A DNA stretch of 8,692 bases from AM-2324 sp042091035 (GCA_042091035.1 JBELIG010000132.1:1-8692); one strand, 5' to 3'; numbered from the stretch's first letter, positions 1 to 7,639 are shown. Translations and numbers: made by a program. Notes: generated from the sequence alone by a model not told the origin.

Positions 1-2900
1 ACGAATGATTTCTTGGACTCCATTTCCTCTTTGAATAGATCTTTAAATTCCCGTTCCTTAAGCTCTTGAATAGCTTCAGCAAGAATCTTTTGGTAGGTCT
101 CGTAGCCTATCTCATTCATAAAGCCACTTTGCTCTCCACCCAGCATGTTTCCTGAACCTCTTATGTCTAGATCTCGCATGGCAATATTGAATCCAGAGCC
201 AAGATCACTAAATTCTTCAAGTGTTTTCAGGCGCTTTCTTGCCTCTTGAGTTAAGGTAGACATTGGAGGACAGAATAGATAACAGAAAGCCTTTTTATTC
301 GATCGACCCACACGACCTCTTAGCTGATGCAAGTCGCTCATCCCAAATTGATGCGCATTATTTATGATAATGGTGTTGGCATTTGGAATGTCAAGACCCG
401 TCTCAATAATATTCGTGCTTATAAGGACATCGTGTTTTTTGTCAATAAATTCAAGAAGAACCTTTTCCAAATCTTTGCTTTCCATCTGGCCATGTGCAAC
501 GGCAATATCAATATCTGGACATAGTTTTTTGATCATAGTAGCTATATCCATCAAGGATTTAACTCGGTTATGAACGATGAATACCTGTCCACCTCTATTT
601 ACTTCATAGTAAATAGATTCTTTGATAACTTTATCGTTGAATACTCGAACTTCAGTATGAATAGGTTGTCTATTTGGCGGTGGAGTTCGAATGACAGAAA
701 GGTCTCTAGCTGCCATCAATGAGAACTGAAGTGTCCTTGGTATAGGTGTGGCAGTGAGCGTCAAGGTGTCAACGTTTACTTTTATATTTCTTAGTTTTTC
801 CTTTGCCGAAACCCCAAATTTTTGTTCTTCGTCAATGATCAATAATCCAATATCTTTGAATTCAACAGCCTTGTTTAAAATGGAATGGGTACCAATCAAT
901 ATGTCTAATTTACCTGCTTTAAGATTCGCATAGGTTTCTTTTTTCTCTTTGGTTGTTTTGAATCGATTCACATAATCTACAGTTACACCAAAAGACCCTA
1001 ATCTATTATTGAAGGTCTTAAAATGTTGGAGAGCAAGGATGGTAGTAGGTACCAAAATAGCGACCTGTTTACCGGAGACAACAGCCTTGAATGCAGCACG
1101 GACAGCAATCTCTGTTTTTCCGAATCCTACATCACCACAGATTAGCCGATCCATAGGGTGTGGCTTTATCATATCCCCTTTTACATCGTTAGTAGCTGTT
1201 AATTGATCAGGTGTATCTTCATAAATGAAAGATGCTTCTAGTTCGTTTTGTAGATAACCATCTACATCGAAGGCAAATCCAGGCGAAGCTTTGCGCCTTG
1301 CATATAATTTGATCAATTCAGCTGCAATGTCCTTAACTCGTTTTTTGGCTTTTGACTTGGTGTTTTTCCAGGACTCTGAACCCAATTTATTCAGAGAAGG
1401 AATGGTGCCGTCTTTACCCGAGAATCTGGATATTTTATGTAAAGAGTTGATACTGACGTATAAGACATCTTTGTTTTTGTAAAAAAGTCGAACAGATTCT
1501 TGAGTGCGTCCATTTATATTCAACTTTTCTAAACCTGAGAACTGGCCAACTCCATGATCTATATGGGTGACAAAGTCTCCTGGTTTAAGTTCACGAAGCA
1601 TTTTAAGATTTAATGCCTTGTCTTTAGAAAACCCCTTTCTGAGTCTGAATCTGTGAAAACGCTGAAAGATTTGATGATCCGTGTAACAAGCAAGTCCAAG
1701 CTCTTTTGATACAAATCCCTCACTCAAGCTTTTAAGGATTGGAATGAATTCTACACTTGCTTCAAGATCTGCAAAAATGGCGTAGAATCGCTCGATTTGT
1801 TTAGCATTGTCCGTGAAAATATAATTTTTTAAGCCTTGTCGAGTATTCGTTTGTAGGTCTTGAATTAGAAGTTTAAAGTTTTTATTGAAATTAGGCTGTG
1901 GTTTTATTTCAAACTGAATACTTTGTTGGTGCGGAAAACCTTGATTACCGCTGCCGTAGCTTATTGATTTGAACAAGCGAATGTCATCCGAAATCTGAGT
2001 GGGTAATATGAATGCTCTATCCTTGAAAATCTCAGCACTCTCATTCTCGTCTAATTCAGATATACTTGCCGCAAATTCTTCTGCTTTTTGAAAACAGGCG
2101 TTTAGTCGATCTATACAGTTTTGATGGTTTTCTACCCAAATCACATCTGATTCATCCAGGATTTGTAGGAGGGATACTTTTTGATCCTGATTGAACTGTG
2201 TATTAATGTTAGGGACAAGAGTAATTCGCTGGATGTTTTTAACGGATAACTGATTACTGGGGTCAAAGAAACGAATACTTTCAACCTCGTCGTCAAATAA
2301 TTCAAGACGATAAGGGTATTCATTGCCGTAGGAGAATAGATCTATTATACCTCCTCGGATGGAGTATTGTCCAGGTTCGTAAACAAAATCTTCTTGAACG
2401 AATCCAAATTCACTTAGTGTGAAAATCATACTGTCAACATCAAGATTCTCACCTTTGGTGATAATCATTTGATTTTCTTGTAGGATCTCTGGTGCCACTA
2501 CTTTTTCGAAGAGTGCTTCTGGATAGCTTACGATAATCTTAGGTGCAGAACTTTGGGTGAATTTGTTGACAGTTTCCGTACGCTGAAGTACGTTGGTCTT
2601 GTTTAAAACCTCAAAGTAGGCCGGTCTTTTAAAGCTATCAGGAAAGAAAAGTGGCTTATTATCAGCATTGATATTCTCTAAATCATTCAAGAGATAAGCA
2701 GCAGATTCTTTTTCCTCGGCAATGATGAGGAAGTTTTTTTGATGAGCACTGTGACCATAGGCTATTAGAAAGCTGTTGATTGCTCCCTTAAGTCCTTCAA
2801 GTCTTATATGGTCCTTTGTCTCTGATCCTAAGATCTGTACCAGTTGTTTTACTGATTCAGTGGATACGATTTTTTCCTTTAGTTCTGTCAAGTCTTTCAC
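1..2900 (-). CDS. mfd: Transcription-repair coupling factor Mfd (3'-truncated by window edge)
   Basis: This is the ATP-dependent translocase that removes RNA polymerase stalled at DNA lesions and recruits UvrA for nucleotide excision repair in the cytoplasm. About 966 codons are visible without a break, and the reading frame runs off the left edge. Family members are about 1,100-1,180 residues, so roughly 150 C-terminal residues (the regulatory D7 region) are missing. Seen in order: a UvrB-like N-terminal module with EPGQ at 175-178, RGG just after it and FFDP near 211-214; a CarD/RNA-polymerase-interaction domain starting near 438 (GDFVTHIDHGVGQ); Walker A GDVGFGKTE at 589-597; Walker B-type DEEQKFG at 690; TATPIPRT; the STNIIETGLDIPNA segment; and motif VI QLRGRVGRS at 859-867. 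The start is GTG at 2900-2898 or TTG at 2891-2889; there is no ATG, because an in-frame stop lies just upstream. GAGGTGA sits 5 nt before the TTG, which favours that start. A terminator separates this gene from fadD upstream. I see no convincing promoter. Confidence 0.97.
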   Translation of the reverse strand, partial: MKDLTELKEKIVSTESVKQLVQILGSETKDHIRLEGLKGAINSFLIAYGHSAHQKNFLIIAEEKESAAYLLNDLENINADNKPLFFPDSFKRPAYFEVLNKTNVLQRTETVNKFTQSSAPKIIVSYPEALFEKVVAPEILQENQMIITKGENLDVDSMIFTLSEFGFVQEDFVYEPGQYSIRGGIIDLFSYGNEYPYRLELFDDEVESIRFFDPSNQLSVKNIQRITLVPNINTQFNQDQKVSLLQILDESDVIWVENHQNCIDRLNACFQKAEEFAASISELDENESAEIFKDRAFILPTQISDDIRLFKSISYGSGNQGFPHQQSIQFEIKPQPNFNKNFKLLIQDLQTNTRQGLKNYIFTDNAKQIERFYAIFADLEASVEFIPILKSLSEGFVSKELGLACYTDHQIFQRFHRFRLRKGFSKDKALNLKMLRELKPGDFVTHIDHGVGQFSGLEKLNINGRTQESVRLFYKNKDVLYVSINSLHKISRFSGKDGTIPSLNKLGSESWKNTKSKAKKRVKDIAAELIKLYARRKASPGFAFDVDGYLQNELEASFIYEDTPDQLTATNDVKGDMIKPHPMDRLICGDVGFGKTEIAVRAAFKAVVSGKQVAILVPTTILALQHFKTFNNRLGSFGVTVDYVNRFKTTKEKKETYANLKAGKLDILIGTHSILNKAVEFKDIGLLIIDEEQKFGVSAKEKLRNIKVNVDTLTLTATPIPRTLQFSLMAARDLSVIRTPPPNRQPIHTEVRVFNDKVIKESIYYEVNRGGQVFIVHNRVKSLMDIATMIKKLCPDIDIAVAHGQMESKDLEKVLLEFIDKKHDVLISTNIIETGLDIPNANTIIINNAHQFGMSDLHQLRGRVGRSNKKAFCYLFCPPMSTLTQEARKRLKTLEEFSDLGSGFNIAMRDLDIRGSGNMLGGEQSGFMNEIGYETYQKILAEAIQELKEREFKDLFKEEMESKKSF

Positions 2901-2953
2901 CTCGCAATATTAAAAATATTTTACCACAATTGGCTCCTATTGAATAATACAAT

Positions 2954-2987
2954 AAAAAAAGGAGCAGGTTTAGCTGCTCCTTTTTTT
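2954..2987 (-). terminator. Rho-independent terminator of fadD
   Basis: A perfect 7-bp GGAGCAG/CTGCTCC stem (2961-2967 with 2974-2980) has a 6-nt loop and is flanked by A7 on the left and T8 on the right. Read on the minus strand it is a GC-rich hairpin followed by a U tract. It begins directly at the fadD TAA codon, so the A/U flank overlaps the stop. It leaves about 55 bp before the mfd start, which implies that mfd has its own promoter or depends on read-through. Confidence 0.9.
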
Positions 2988-4651
2988 TAATTGGATTCCC
3001 GAAGTGCTCTTCTAAGAATTTTACCAACATTTGTCTTTGGTAATTCATCTTTAAATTCAATGTGCTTAGGAACCTTATAACCTGTAAGACCTTCCTTACA
3101 GAATGCTATAAGTTCTTTTTCATTGAGTGAATTATCCTTCTTTACTACGAATACCTTCACTACCTCGCCCGATTTTTCATCCTCAACACCGATAGCAGCA
3201 ACTTCAAGGACTTTTTCGTGGGTAGCAATAAAGTCTTCTATCTCATTCGGGTACACGTTGAAGCCAGATACTAAGATCATATCTTTTTTCCGATCAACAA
3301 TCTTAAAAAAGCCATCTTTTTGCATTACACCGATATCTCCTGTAGACAGCCAACCTTCTTTTATGGTGTCAGCTGTTGCTTCAGGACGATTGTAGTATCC
3401 TTTCATGACTTGAGGCCCTTTAACTTGTATTTCTCCTATCTCTCCTTGAGAAAGAATATTTCCAGCTTCATCCACGATGCGTACTTCTGTAGAAGGTACG
3501 GGCATACCTATTGTTCCGATCTGGCCAGTTTCATCTAAGGGATTACAAGAAATAACTGGAGATGCTTCAGTCATACCGTATCCTTCAGAAAGTGGACATC
3601 CTGTAAGTTTCTGCCATTTCTCCGCTACTGGTCTTTGGACAGCCATACCACCACCTACAGTTACTTTTAACTTGGAGAAATCTAAGGTTGTAAAGTCTTT
3701 GAAGTTGATCAGCGCATTGAATAAAGTATTTACGCCCGTTATAAGTGTCGGAGGATCAGACTTCATGGCTGTGACAACGGATTTCAAATCTCTAGGATTC
3801 GTAATCAAGACCGTTTTGGTTCCTATGGACATCAAGGCTAGTGCATTGACAACAAAGGCGAAGATGTGGTACATTGGAAGAGGAGAGAGTGCTACTTCTT
3901 CTTTTTCTGTAAGGAATGGCATCATGATGCTTCGGATTTGAAGCATATTAGATACGAGGTTTTTATTGGTAAGCATAGCCCCTTTAGAAACCCCGGTCGT
4001 TCCTCCAGTGTATTGTAAAAGAATGACATCATCAGACTCACCCTTTATGGAGTTTAATTTATATTTCTTACCCTGAGCCAATGCCTCTTTAAAACTATCT
4101 GTATTACTTAGTTTAAATGGAGGAACCATCTTCTTGACTTTTCGAACAACGAAGTTTGTCAAGACACCTTTGACGCCACCAAGTAATTCACCTATACTCG
4201 TGACTACAATATTTTTAATTCCTGTGTCTGGAATTATCTTTTCAAGGTTATGTGCAAAGTTTTCACAAATAACGATTGCTTTGGCGCCAGAATCTTTAAA
4301 CTGATGATGCATCTCCCTTGCAGTGTAAAGCGGATTAGTATTTACAACTACTAAGCCTGCTCTTAATGCACCGAATAGAGCTATTGGATATTGAATAAGA
4401 TTTGGCATCATCAGCGCGATCTTATCTCCTTTTTCTAAGCCTTTTTGTTGAAGGTAGGCACCAAAAGCATAGGATAGGTTATCCAGTTGCTTAAATGTAA
4501 TTTGAGCCCCCATACATTTGAAGGCTACTTGATCTGGATATTTTTTAAACGTTTCTTCGATCATGTCGACCAAAGTAGTATAAGCATCCGGATTGATTTT
4601 GACTGGAACGCCAGAAGGATAGTTCTCCAGCCACACTTTATTTTCACTCAT
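2987..4651 (-). CDS. fadD: Long-chain fatty-acid–CoA ligase (FadD)
   Basis: This adenylate-forming enzyme activates fatty acids with ATP and CoA to acyl-CoA for beta-oxidation or lipid synthesis, probably at the inner face of the cytoplasmic membrane. With the chosen start it has 554 residues, against 561 in E. coli FadD. Motifs: P-loop YTGGTTGVSKG at 214-224, GYGMTE at 357-362, STGD at 436-439, the fatty-acyl-CoA-synthetase signature region around 433-458 (GW-STGD, IVDRKKDMI), and the catalytic lysine in NVGK at 544. An in-frame ATG lies 26 codons upstream at 4729. I prefer 4651 because the extra residues match nothing in the family, whereas MSENKVWLENYPSGVP aligns with the E. coli N-terminus (KKVWLNRYPADVP). 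The upstream ATG would also sit at the predicted transcription start. It is divergent from rpmH and ends at its own terminator. Similarity to the proteobacterial enzyme is unusually high along the whole length, judged from memory. Confidence 0.96.
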   Translation of the reverse strand: MSENKVWLENYPSGVPVKINPDAYTTLVDMIEETFKKYPDQVAFKCMGAQITFKQLDNLSYAFGAYLQQKGLEKGDKIALMMPNLIQYPIALFGALRAGLVVVNTNPLYTAREMHHQFKDSGAKAIVICENFAHNLEKIIPDTGIKNIVVTSIGELLGGVKGVLTNFVVRKVKKMVPPFKLSNTDSFKEALAQGKKYKLNSIKGESDDVILLQYTGGTTGVSKGAMLTNKNLVSNMLQIRSIMMPFLTEKEEVALSPLPMYHIFAFVVNALALMSIGTKTVLITNPRDLKSVVTAMKSDPPTLITGVNTLFNALINFKDFTTLDFSKLKVTVGGGMAVQRPVAEKWQKLTGCPLSEGYGMTEASPVISCNPLDETGQIGTIGMPVPSTEVRIVDEAGNILSQGEIGEIQVKGPQVMKGYYNRPEATADTIKEGWLSTGDIGVMQKDGFFKIVDRKKDMILVSGFNVYPNEIEDFIATHEKVLEVAAIGVEDEKSGEVVKVFVVKKDNSLNEKELIAFCKEGLTGYKVPKHIEFKDELPKTNVGKILRRALRESN

Positions 4652-4734
4652 TGTGACGATGCAATTTAGATGTTTCGATAAATAGTTATTACGCAGCCTA
4701 AAACAAAGGCTATCATAGGTAGGCGACAAAATAA

Positions 4735-4770
4735 CAAATATAAAGCTGTACTCAAAAAGTATGCTTCAAA
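4735..4770 (-). promoter_or_regulatory. Candidate Bacteroidota-type promoter for fadD
   Basis: On the minus strand a perfect -7 element TATATTTG (TAnnTTTG) lies at 4742-4735. A TTTG at 4770-4767 could serve as the -33 element, but the 24-nt spacer is longer than the usual 17-23. Transcription would start near 4728, leaving a leader of about 75 nt before the ATG at 4651. The motif match was made by eye and no start site has been measured. Confidence 0.4.
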
Positions 4771-4813
4771 ATCCCATGTATTTCAGTCTATTTTGAAAAA
4801 ATGATGGATGTTG

Positions 4814-4845
4814 TTTGTAGGTTCCAAAACTTTGCTCTATTTTTG
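4814..4845 (+). promoter_or_regulatory. Bacteroidota-type promoter for rpmH
   Basis: TTTG at 4814-4817 and TATTTTTG at 4838-4845 match the -33 TTTG and -7 TAnnTTTG consensus of the Bacteroidota primary sigma factor, with a 20-nt spacer and a C right after the -7 box. Transcription would start near 4851, giving a leader of about 40 nt before the rpmH ATG. It is the best promoter match in the window, as expected for a highly expressed ribosomal gene. Confidence 0.75.
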
Positions 4846-4892
4846 CACCACTTTTAGGTAAAACAGTTGAAAATCGTTTAATTCGAAATAAA

Positions 4893-5048
4893 ATGAAAAG
4901 AACTTACCAACCATCAAGGAGAAAGAGAACGAACAAGCATGGGTTCAGAACTAGAATGAGTAGCAAGAGTGGTAGAAAGGTGCTTGCTCGTCGTAGAGCT
5001 AAAGGACGTGCTAAATTGACAGTTTCAGACGAGAGACGTTTGAAGTAA
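4893..5048 (+). CDS. rpmH: 50S ribosomal protein L34
   Basis: This is the small, very basic protein of the large ribosomal subunit. The 51-residue product starts MKRTYQPSRRKRTNKHGF, the hallmark L34 N-terminus, then continues with GRKVLARRRAKGRAKL and a short TVSDERRLK tail. Length and composition are normal for Bacteroidota L34. The start is unambiguous because the conserved sequence begins at this ATG. The leader is A-rich (GAAATAAA) with no Shine-Dalgarno, typical for the phylum. A strong promoter lies upstream and a palindromic terminator downstream, so it appears to be monocistronic. The rnpA gene that usually follows in many bacteria is absent; the next gene faces the other way. Confidence 0.98.
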   Translation: MKRTYQPSRRKRTNKHGFRTRMSSKSGRKVLARRRAKGRAKLTVSDERRLK

Positions 5049-5074
5049 TCAATTTCTTTATACATGTTTTCTTT

Positions 5075-5109
5075 GGAATGGGTTATAATTTAGAATTATT
5101 ACCCAATCC
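5075..5109. repeat. Imperfect inverted repeat downstream of rpmH
   Basis: The arms at 5075-5090 (GGAATGGGTTATAATT) and 5094-5109 match in 14 of 16 positions around a 3-nt TAG centre. It starts 27 bp after the rpmH stop. No long U tract follows, so it is not a classical terminator. It could be a 3' RNA-stabilising hairpin for the rpmH message or a protein-binding palindrome. Confidence 0.6.
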
Positions 5110-5130
5110 TCGCTTTTATGTTAATGGAAC

Positions 5131-5164
5131 AAAAAAGAAGTGAATCTGATTCACTTCTTTTTTT
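5131..5164. terminator. Bidirectional terminator between rpmH and the TPR gene
   Basis: A perfect palindrome GAAGTGAATC-T-GATTCACTTC (5137-5157) is flanked by A6 on the left and T7 on the right. It forms a hairpin with a U tract on either strand. It lies 3 bp from the TPR-gene stop codon and about 80 bp after the rpmH stop, so it can serve both convergent genes. Confidence 0.9.
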
Positions 5165-5166
5165 AG

Positions 5167-6969
5167 TTATATATTGTCACCTCTCAGGGCTCTATATTTC
5201 TCTCGTGCTTCTAGGGCAAACACGGAGCCTGTAAATTCAAGAAAGAGTCGTTCATAAAGTCCTTTCGCTTTTTCAGGATCATTCAGCATATTCTCGTAGA
5301 GTTCTGCGAGCTTGTACATTGCGTTATCTGCACGGATCTCTTCGATATGATCCGCTATTATTTTTTCATAGATGGCTGCTGCCGCTGTATACTCTTGTTG
5401 CTTTTCTAGCATTCCAGCTTTGAAGTACAACACATCGTCCTGTAAGCTATGCGCTGGAAATTGTTGTAGCAATTCATCGAAGCTTGTATTAGCATCTTCG
5501 TATCTATTTTGGAAGATGAGCATCTCAGCATCTGCAAATAACTTCAAACTTTGTTCTGTAGTATCTAATCCCAGATTATCCATAATGAATACGGAAAGAT
5601 CTAAGGCATCATTTGAAATCAATTTAGAGGTAGAATTCTTCAAGACGTCAAATTGAGCTTGTGCCCAGGTGAAATCTCCATTAAAATAAGATAGCCTTGC
5701 ATTTCGAAATCTAGCTTCATGTCCTAGAATACCTTGACCAAAATCTTTATCAACTTGTGAGTATAACAGAGTTGATTCCCAGATTTCACCAGACATTAGA
5801 TAATAATCAGCGAGACTTAATTTTGCTTCTGCCTCTGCCTGAGGATTAAGCCCCTGAAGCTCTAATAGGCTGTTTAAGGTTTGAATGGCTTTGGGCAGAT
5901 CGTTGAGGTATAATGCTTCAAGTTCTGCGAGTTCAGTGATGATATAAATTGTTCGTGCATTGAAACCTAGCTTGTTTAAGAATTCATAATATTGACCAAC
6001 AAGCGTTTCTATTTCTTCTTTTGAATAGTTAGGATTTGCTTCTATTTTTTTTCTCTTGGAGTAAAGATTATATTTTTGAGCATCGAAAAAGTAGGGTGAG
6101 AACTGCGACTTTTCAGTTACAATATATTCAAATGCTTTGGATGCCACTTCCCAGTCCGCATCTTCTGCGGCTACCTGTCCAATATTAAAAACCCTTGCAC
6201 CATCTTCATCATTCCTCTTATCGATTGCAATCATTTGCCTCAAGGCATTTCTGTAGTCTTTACGTTGGATAAATACCCAGGCAAGCATCTCGTTGAAGGC
6301 ATAGATGTCTGTGTTTGATTGTACTCTTTGATAGAGTTGACTTTGAAGTTCTTGATAATCGCTGTCTGAGAAGAAACGCTGAAAAATCGTTTGGATAGAA
6401 GACATTCTATTCTCCTGATATTCTATAGCATTTAGGTAAGCTGTGATCATTTCTTTAGTATTACCCATGCGTCTTTGGAGGTCAGCCTCGTAGTATGCAA
6501 AGATATTTTTGTCTTTCAGCAGTTCAGCACCTTTTGAATATGTTTTTACTGCCCAATCGTATTTAGTGATTCGAACAAATTCTTGAGCGAGTCGAATGAC
6601 TTGATGTCTTTCTTTTGGTAGTTTTTCGAGCGCAAGAACATACTGCTTTTCAGCCTTCTCCTGTTTGAACTGTAGTTCGTAGATGTTGCCAAGTACAACA
6701 TACCAGTTCACAGATTTAGGCTTTTCTTTTAAGATGGACTTTAGATCTTTCTCGGCCTGATCCAATGATTCTAGATAGATGAGGCAATTTACATACCTTC
6801 CAAAGTAGTATTCATTATTTTTTTGCTTGTCGTAGAGCTTTTTGTAAAGCGTTGCTGCTTTTTCAAATTCACCATCATTATAATATTGCTGGGCAAGTTT
6901 ATATTCCTGACCGATGAGGTTGAAAGAAAATCCGAAAAGGAAAAAAAGAAGTATGGAATAGTTTTTCAT
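5167..6969 (-). CDS. Exported tetratricopeptide-repeat protein, unknown function
   Basis: The 600-residue product begins with a hydrophobic signal peptide (MKNYSILLFFLFGFSFNLIG, probable cleavage before Q21), so it is likely periplasmic or surface-associated. There is no lipobox cysteine. The rest is almost wholly helical TPR-like repeats. The clearest are at about 22-54, 88-120 and 135-150 near the N-terminus, and at 476-506, 512-540 and 547-580 near the C-terminus. The segment around 421-470 (FRNARLSYFNGDFTWAQAQF, then SNDALDLS and DNLGLDT) and the final YRALRGD resemble a conserved Bacteroidota TPR family that I recognise but cannot assign a function. TPR solenoids usually act as protein-binding scaffolds; partners cannot be inferred here. 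The gene stands alone: it is convergent with rpmH and separated from the upstream gene by a terminator and a 153-bp gap. It has no visible enzyme motif. Confidence 0.93.
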   Translation of the reverse strand: MKNYSILLFFLFGFSFNLIGQEYKLAQQYYNDGEFEKAATLYKKLYDKQKNNEYYFGRYVNCLIYLESLDQAEKDLKSILKEKPKSVNWYVVLGNIYELQFKQEKAEKQYVLALEKLPKERHQVIRLAQEFVRITKYDWAVKTYSKGAELLKDKNIFAYYEADLQRRMGNTKEMITAYLNAIEYQENRMSSIQTIFQRFFSDSDYQELQSQLYQRVQSNTDIYAFNEMLAWVFIQRKDYRNALRQMIAIDKRNDEDGARVFNIGQVAAEDADWEVASKAFEYIVTEKSQFSPYFFDAQKYNLYSKRKKIEANPNYSKEEIETLVGQYYEFLNKLGFNARTIYIITELAELEALYLNDLPKAIQTLNSLLELQGLNPQAEAEAKLSLADYYLMSGEIWESTLLYSQVDKDFGQGILGHEARFRNARLSYFNGDFTWAQAQFDVLKNSTSKLISNDALDLSVFIMDNLGLDTTEQSLKLFADAEMLIFQNRYEDANTSFDELLQQFPAHSLQDDVLYFKAGMLEKQQEYTAAAAIYEKIIADHIEEIRADNAMYKLAELYENMLNDPEKAKGLYERLFLEFTGSVFALEAREKYRALRGDNI

Positions 6970-7041
6970 CTAATGTGCTGTATATCTAAAATCTAAAATA
7001 CTAGTTGAACAAGATAAGTCTAATTATAACAATTGAATTGT

Positions 7042-7049
7042 CAAATTTA
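7042..7049 (-). promoter_or_regulatory. Candidate -7 element for the TPR gene
   Basis: TAAATTTG on the minus strand matches TAnnTTTG exactly and lies about 73 bp before the TPR start codon. No TTG is found at the proper -33 distance, so this may be a weak or activator-dependent promoter, or chance in AT-rich DNA. A small palindrome, ACAATT-G-AATTGT (7029-7041), overlaps the expected start point. Confidence 0.35.
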
Positions 7050-7063
7050 TTAACCAGTAGTCA

Positions 7064-7093
7064 CTTTTTAAGGGCTTTTAAGGATGTTTTAAA
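7064..7093. repeat. Three 10-bp degenerate direct repeats
   Basis: CTTTTTAAGG, GCTTTTAAGG and ATGTTTTAAA follow each other with exact 10-bp period, each with a T4AA(G/A) core. They lie just upstream of the TPR-gene -7 candidate and just beyond the terminator of the neighbouring gene. One-helical-turn spacing puts the cores on the same face of the DNA. Confidence 0.5.
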
Positions 7094-7094
7094 C

Positions 7095-7120
7095 AAAAAA
7101 AGGAGCGAAATGCTCCTTTT
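7095..7120 (-). terminator. Terminator of the downstream TonB-like gene
   Basis: The stem GGAGC/GCTCC (7102-7106 with 7112-7116) has a GAAAT loop, is extended by A:T pairs, and is flanked on the minus-strand 3' side by seven T. It starts 2 bp after the stop codon of the 7123-7584 gene. The core stem resembles the fadD terminator. Confidence 0.8.
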
Positions 7121-7122
7121 AC

Positions 7123-7584
7123 TTAAAATGATTTCCACCATTTCTTTTTCTTTTTCTTTTCCAAGATGAAGGCTATTGGAATTGTATATGTAACCCGAAC
7201 AGGTCTCCCTTTTTGTAATCCGGGATTCCATTTAGGCATGTTTTCAATCACTCTTTGAGCTTCTTCATCACATCCACCGCCGATTCCACGAACAACTTTC
7301 ACATTTGCGATACTTCCATCTTTCTCGACATAGAATTGTAATATTACTCGACCTGAAATACCTTTTTCTTTTGCGATAGGAGGATATACAAGATTATTAC
7401 TTAGATGATTAAAAAGCTTCTCATCTGCACAAGATTTTCGATTCTCTTTTTCCTCTTCTTCACATCCTGGAAAAAGAGGAGCTTCTTCAACTTCTACAAA
7501 AATTTTATCGTACTCTTTAGCTTGAGCAACCAAGTTGCTTGTTGTCAATAGGATTAAGACAAATAATGCGTAGATTTTTTTCAT
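7123..7584 (-). CDS. Small exported TonB C-terminal-domain protein, paralogue 1
   Basis: The 153-residue product has a signal-peptide-like start (MKKIYALFVLILLTTSNLVAQA, cleavage near 20-22). A short acidic linker carries two cysteines (PLFPGCEEEE, KSCADEK; C41, C52). A TonB_C-like domain spans about 66-140: YPPIAKEKGISGRV, EKDGSI, VVRGIGGGCDEEA (C105), the conserved MPKWNPG (W119) and a final PIAFIL strand. Canonical TonB passes proton-motive energy from ExbB/ExbD to outer-membrane receptors through an uncleaved N-terminal helix and a long proline-rich spacer. Here the spacer is missing, so an automatic call of 'energy transducer TonB' would probably mislead. An unusual tail of six lysines then WWKSF follows the domain. 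It is the last of three tandem paralogues, 93 bp after paralogue 2, with its own good promoter and a terminator. The domain call is firm, the function unknown. Confidence 0.9.
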   Translation of the reverse strand: MKKIYALFVLILLTTSNLVAQAKEYDKIFVEVEEAPLFPGCEEEEKENRKSCADEKLFNHLSNNLVYPPIAKEKGISGRVILQFYVEKDGSIANVKVVRGIGGGCDEEAQRVIENMPKWNPGLQKGRPVRVTYTIPIAFILEKKKKKKWWKSF

Positions 7585-7609
7585 AGTTTTGGTTCTTTTT
7601 TATGGACAC

Positions 7610-7639
7610 CAAAAGTATTGAAAATTTTATTTAAGACAA
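7610..7639 (-). promoter_or_regulatory. Bacteroidota-type promoter for TonB-like paralogue 1
   Basis: On the minus strand TTG at 7639-7637 and TACTTTTG at 7617-7610 match -33 TTG and -7 TAnnTTTG with the ideal 19-nt spacer. Transcription would start near 7603, giving a leader of roughly 20 nt to the ATG at 7584. This suggests that paralogue 1 can be expressed apart from the two upstream copies. Confidence 0.6.

Noticed and set aside
327..1482. Several 60-70-codon plus-strand open frames opposite mfd
   Set aside because: All lie within the continuous mfd reading frame with its intact helicase motifs; they have no family resemblance and no promoter or start signals.
2857..3060. 67-codon minus-strand open frame spanning the fadD end and mfd start
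   Set aside because: It reads straight through the fadD terminator in a different frame from both genes and resembles no protein.
3477..3941. 154-codon open frame on the plus strand antisense to fadD
   Set aside because: It lies wholly within the well-supported fadD gene, has no recognisable domain, and its low-complexity composition mirrors the codon pattern of the opposite strand.
4652..4729. 26-codon N-terminal extension of FadD
   Set aside because: The extension does not align with the family, and the upstream ATG coincides with the predicted transcription start.
5372..5656. 94-codon plus-strand frame opposite the TPR gene
   Set aside because: It is antisense to a gene with a clear signal peptide and TPRs; its Ser/Ala/Cys-rich content is a shadow of the TPR codons.
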